Shown here piece by piece: positions 6,632 to 8,860 of a stretch of DNA of 8,860 bases. Below the pieces are notes generated by a model that worked only from the letters and a program-made list of their open reading frames with translations, was not told the origin of the DNA and searched no databases. The DNA lies in contig CAMDKE010000099.1 of assembly GCA_945901215.1 (NCBI GenBank), positions 1 to 8,860 of the forward strand, given 5' to 3'. The DNA is from Comamonas sp. lk (GTDB taxonomy: Bacteria; Pseudomonadota; Gammaproteobacteria; Burkholderiales; Burkholderiaceae_C). The first letter of the stretch is position 1, and every line of letters starts with the position of its first letter. The translations under genes and the position numbers were made by a program.

Positions 6632-7498
6632 TCAATAAGGCGGCACCTCGCCCTGGGGGCGGTCCTTGAAGCGCTTGTGTACCCAGTAGTACTGGGCTGG
6701 CGAGCGATCGATGTAGGTTTGCAAGCGCAGGTTCATCAGCGCCGTATCGGCCACCAGGTCATCGGTTGGAAAGTCGCTCCAGGCTGGAGAAATTTCGATT
6801 TCATAACCCCGGGGCGTGATGCGCGCCACCATCACAATCACTTTGGCGCGACCCAGTCGAGCCACCCGGGAGAGTGACGGTACGGTGGCAGCCAGCACCC
6901 CGTAAAAGGGCACAAAAACCGACTCTTTGGGCTCGTAGTTCATGTCGGGCAACAGGCACAAAGGCTCACCCGCACGCAGTCCAGCCAGCACCGGTTTGAA
7001 CCCCGCTTTGCGGTCAAAGAGGCGCCCACTACCAAAGCGTTGGCGCCCCTTGCGTATCCAATCATCCACTAGCGCATTGGTTTGCCGGGCGTACACGGTC
7101 ATGAACTGGCGCGGTAGCTGTTGCGTTAAGGCAACCCAGCCCGCGTCCATTCCCACAAAGTGGGGGGTGAATATCAGCGTGGGCGCATGGCCGTCCAACT
7201 CATGGACTGCGCCCACCAACTCAACGCGCTTGCGCGTCACCTCGGGCGCGGCATACCAGAGCCAGCCCCGGTCCAGCCAGGCCTGGGCGAAATAGACAAA
7301 GCACATGAATGTTTGGGCTCGGCGCTGCGCCAGCGACCAAGCCGGAAAACACAGCTTCAAATTGGTTGCCACCACGCGTCTACGCGACGCCACGGTGACG
7401 TACAGCAACGCACCCAGCACCCACCCCAGAGCGCGCACCCAAGCCAGCGGCAAGACGGCGAGCCATTGGGTAAGCAGCAAAGGGATTCGGGCCAGCAT
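6632..7498 (-). CDS. LpxL/HtrB-family lipid A acyltransferase (second of tandem pair)
   Basis: This family transfers acyl chains from acyl-ACP to lipid A precursors at the cytoplasmic face of the inner membrane. The 288-residue product has an N-terminal hydrophobic anchor (about residues 5-36), the catalytic H-x4-D/E motif as HFVGMD (His113, Asp118), LLPDMN at 183-188 with the following FVPFYG, and the C-terminal YYWVHKRFK block at 270-278. The ATG at 7498, 25 bp after the stop of the upstream acyltransferase, is chosen because it begins right before the membrane anchor. A GTG at 7522, ATG at 7537 or GTG at 7543 are in frame, the last two overlapping the upstream gene; none has a well-spaced Shine-Dalgarno, so translational coupling is plausible. 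Acyl chain and position specificity cannot be read from sequence. It ends 17 bp from the engB stop. Confidence 0.88.
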   Translation of the reverse strand: MLARIPLLLTQWLAVLPLAWVRALGWVLGALLYVTVASRRRVVATNLKLCFPAWSLAQRRAQTFMCFVYFAQAWLDRGWLWYAAPEVTRKRVELVGAVHELDGHAPTLIFTPHFVGMDAGWVALTQQLPRQFMTVYARQTNALVDDWIRKGRQRFGSGRLFDRKAGFKPVLAGLRAGEPLCLLPDMNYEPKESVFVPFYGVLAATVPSLSRVARLGRAKVIVMVARITPRGYEIEISPAWSDFPTDDLVADTALMNLRLQTYIDRSPAQYYWVHKRFKDRPQGEVPPY

Positions 7499-7523
7499 GG
7501 TGGTGGGTTGTTTGGTTTGCACC

Positions 7524-8357
7524 TCAATCCCGTGCATCGGCACGCGGTTGCTTGTAGCGCGCGTAGCCCCACAGGTACTGGCCGGGGTGCTGCAGCACCA
7601 GCGCTTCGAGTGCCCGGTTCATCTGGACCACGGCATCCTCGCCCTGCTCTGCGGTGATGGCGTGCGCGGGCAAAACATGCACCACATAGCCCCGGCCCAA
7701 AGACAGGCGCTCGCCCCAAACCAGCAAAGTCACAGCGCCGGTTTGCTGCGCCAAGCGCACCGCCAGCGTCATGGTGTAAGCAGGTTTGCCGAAAAACGGC
7801 GTCCACACCCCTTGCTTTAAGGGCGGCACCTGGTCGGGCAACAGACCCACGCACTCGCCGCGCTTGAGCGCCTTGAGCATCTGCTTCACACCGCCCAGCG
7901 TGGTAGGCGCCGTACGCAAGCCCGGTCGGTCACGGGCAATAGCCTCCAGCCTGGCCAACCAGGCCTGGCGCGCTGGACGGTACAGCGCAGTCATGGGGTG
8001 CGCATGGCCATAGCGCGCCGCATAGGCCTGCGCCGTGATCTCAAAGCAGCCCAGGTGCGGGGTGATAAATACCACGCCGCGGCCCAGGGCCAGGGCCTCA
8101 TCCACCGCTTCGGCGCCCTGCCAACGCGGGGCCACTGGGCGGCCGAGCCACAGGCGCGGCAACTCCATGGCCAAACAGCCTGCGTTTCCCACCGCTGCGC
8201 GCCACGCGCTTGCCCGCAGTCCGGCCTGACCCGCGTTGGCCAGAAAACGACGGCGGTAGCTTGGCGACAAAAAAAACACCGCCCAACCCAACACCACGCC
8301 CCATGCGTGCAGCAGCCACAGCGGCCAACGTGCAAGCAGGTGAAAGAGGAATCGCAT
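7524..8357 (-). CDS. lpxL: LpxL/HtrB-family lipid A acyltransferase (first of tandem pair)
   Basis: A 277-residue member of the lysophospholipid/lipid A acyltransferase family, predicted to add a secondary acyl chain to the Kdo-lipid A precursor at the inner membrane. It has an N-terminal hydrophobic anchor (residues 3-30) followed by SYRRR, the catalytic motif HLGCFE (His101, Glu106), LLPDQ at 172-176 followed by WTPFFGKPA, and the C-terminal QYLWGYARYK at 260-269. The ATG at 8357 gives the expected length and begins at the anchor, but the preceding bases are C-rich on the coding strand and hold no Shine-Dalgarno. The homologous acyltransferase follows after 25 bp, so the pair is probably cotranscribed and arose by an old duplication, as the sequences are now clearly different. 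It is divergent from metK across 186 bp. The symbol is by family and context. Confidence 0.88.
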   Translation of the reverse strand: MRFLFHLLARWPLWLLHAWGVVLGWAVFFLSPSYRRRFLANAGQAGLRASAWRAAVGNAGCLAMELPRLWLGRPVAPRWQGAEAVDEALALGRGVVFITPHLGCFEITAQAYAARYGHAHPMTALYRPARQAWLARLEAIARDRPGLRTAPTTLGGVKQMLKALKRGECVGLLPDQVPPLKQGVWTPFFGKPAYTMTLAVRLAQQTGAVTLLVWGERLSLGRGYVVHVLPAHAITAEQGEDAVVQMNRALEALVLQHPGQYLWGYARYKQPRADARD

Positions 8358-8501
8358 GGGTGGGGTAAACTAAGAATGGTCGCTGAGTTATGAACTACTT
8401 GCAGGGCGACCACCGCGATGGCGGCCTGGCAACGGGTGGTCATTGTGCCCTGTCCCCTTCGGACACATCTGCTAAAGCGTTCGCTGAAAGCTCCAAAGCC
8501 C

Positions 8502-8530
8502 AAGCAACGCGACCTGTTGTTTTTTATTTT
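8502..8530 (+). terminator. metK leader: AU-rich terminator-like hairpin just before the metK ribosome site
   Basis: AAGCAAC (8502-8508) can pair with GTTGTTT (8516-8522), seven pairs including one G-U, around a 7-nt loop GCGACCT. The 3' arm merges into a T-rich run (TTTTTTATTTT, 8520-8530). The stem is weak and GC-poor, so it would be an inefficient terminator alone; its position between the leader structures and the metK start is what makes it a candidate attenuator. Confidence 0.3.
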
Positions 8531-8534
8531 GGAG
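8531..8534 (+). promoter_or_regulatory. metK: Shine-Dalgarno of metK
   Basis: GGAG, 9 nt before the metK ATG and directly after the T-rich run. It confirms the metK start and would be freed or hidden by structure changes in the leader. Confidence 0.75.
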
Positions 8535-8543
8535 TAACAAATT

Positions 8544-8860
8544 ATGGCGAACGATTTTCTCTTCACATCCGAATCCGTCTCTGAAGGCCACCCCGATAAG
8601 GTAGCCGACCAGGTATCCGATGCGATCCTGGACGCAATTTTTAAGCAAGACCCCAAGTCCCGCGTAGCGGCAGAGACGCTGTGCAACACCGGCTTGGTGG
8701 TGCTGGCCGGTGAAATCACCACCAACGCGCATGTGGACTACATCCAGGTGGCGCGCGACACCATCAAGCGCATTGGCTACGACAACACCGATTACGGCAT
8801 TGATTACAAAGGCTGCGCCGTGCTGGTGGCCTATGACAAGCAGAGCAACGACATCGCCCA
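8544..8860 (+). CDS. metK: S-adenosylmethionine synthetase (3'-truncated by window edge)
   Basis: MetK makes S-adenosylmethionine from ATP and L-methionine in the cytoplasm, feeding methylation, polyamine and cofactor pathways. Only the first 105 codons are in the window. The N-terminus FTSESVSEGHPDKVADQVSDA (from residue 7) is the family signature; His16 and Asp18 in GHPDK are the ATP/Mg contact residues. ETLCNTGLVVLAGEITTNA, around residues 50-68, is the next conserved block, and DYGIDYKGCAVLVAYDKQS belongs to the N-terminal domain. The GGAG site at 8531-8534 fixes the start. The gene is transcribed away from the two acyltransferases. Its leader is unusually rich in competing inverted repeats, suggesting post-transcriptional control. 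Frame is intact to the window edge. Confidence 0.97.
   Translation, partial: MANDFLFTSESVSEGHPDKVADQVSDAILDAIFKQDPKSRVAAETLCNTGLVVLAGEITTNAHVDYIQVARDTIKRIGYDNTDYGIDYKGCAVLVAYDKQSNDIA

Larger units (their letters stand above)
8377..8543 (+). promoter_or_regulatory. Structured metK leader with competing inverted repeats (candidate cis-regulatory RNA)
   Basis: The 186-bp space between the divergent lpxL and metK starts contains several inverted repeats that cannot all form together. TGGTCGC (8377-8383) can pair with GCGACCA (8406-8412). That same strand can instead join CAGGGC (8402-8407) to GCCCTG (8447-8452) and GACCACC (8408-8414) to GGTGGTC (8435-8441), with ATTGT bulged. TGTCC/GGACA (8451-8455/8461-8465) is a small hairpin sharing two bases with that stem. 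GCGTT (8477-8481) can pair with AACGC (8506-8510), which would block the terminator-like hairpin listed separately. GCGACC recurs at 8509-8514. These pairings are seen directly; regulation is inference. I match it to no known riboswitch class with confidence, and promoter boxes are unclear. Confidence 0.4.

Noticed and set aside
5934..6635. 233-codon open frame on the minus strand opposite engB
   Set aside because: Antisense to a canonical GTPase; His- and Gln-rich composition fits a shadow frame.
8402..8452. Partial resemblance to the SAM-I riboswitch core (AGGG, CGATG, CC then GGCAAC in order) upstream of metK
   Set aside because: The matching P1 closing strands, the ACC/GGU P3 helix and the GGUGCxAAxUCC block are not present, and the strongest stems here conflict with the SAM-I fold. 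An Rfam scan would settle it.
7991..8725. 244-codon open frame on the minus strand spanning lpxL, the metK leader and metK
   Set aside because: It overlaps lpxL in another frame and runs antisense through metK; no protein family features.

Overview
The window looks like chromosomal core DNA from a betaproteobacterium of the order Burkholderiales, most likely Comamonadaceae (Rhodoferax/Polaromonas-like). The reasons are its GC-rich coding sequence, the class A PBP - cyaY - lptM - lysA order, a c4-type dihaem cytochrome next to msrPQ, and tandem LpxL-family acyltransferases divergent from metK. This family and order assignment comes from protein character and remembered gene order, not from a database search. 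There are eleven protein-coding genes. The first (PBP1A) lacks its 5' part and the last (metK) lacks its 3' part. I see no tRNA, rRNA, CRISPR array, insertion sequence or phage gene.

Layout. 1-1656 (+) is the C-terminal two thirds or so of a bifunctional penicillin-binding protein. It converges with cyaY (1661-1990, -), a frataxin-like iron/Fe-S protein. Only 12 bp separate cyaY from the divergent lptM (2003-2179, +), a tiny lipoprotein of the LPS translocon, which is followed after 10 bp by lysA (2190-3470, +), the last step of lysine synthesis. The 3' end of lysA overlaps the end of msrQ by 38 bp. On the minus strand cytochrome c4 (5141-5782), msrP (4092-5096) and msrQ (3433-4071) form an apparent operon for periplasmic redox chemistry and repair of methionine sulfoxide. 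engB (5868-6614, +), a ribosome-assembly GTPase, diverges from the cytochrome gene. Two consecutive lipid A acyltransferase-family genes (8357 to 6632, -) converge on engB. A 186-bp spacer then leads into metK (8544 onward, +), SAM synthetase.

How the genes fit together. Most products serve the envelope (PBP1A, LptM, LysA via meso-diaminopimelate metabolism, two lipid A acyltransferases) or redox/iron and sulfur-amino-acid chemistry (CyaY, cytochrome c4, MsrPQ, MetK). Genes are very tightly packed, and none of the three convergent junctions has an obvious intrinsic terminator.

The part least explained by ordinary genes is the metK leader (about 8377-8543). It holds a set of mutually exclusive inverted repeats, an AU-rich terminator-like hairpin with a long T tract, and the metK Shine-Dalgarno immediately after it. 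This is a plausible but unproven cis-regulatory RNA. Secondary points are a possible leaderless lptM transcript, and gene-order junctions (cytochrome-msrP and engB-lpxL) that seem to lack neighbours I would expect in related genomes. No striking new multi-gene system is visible.
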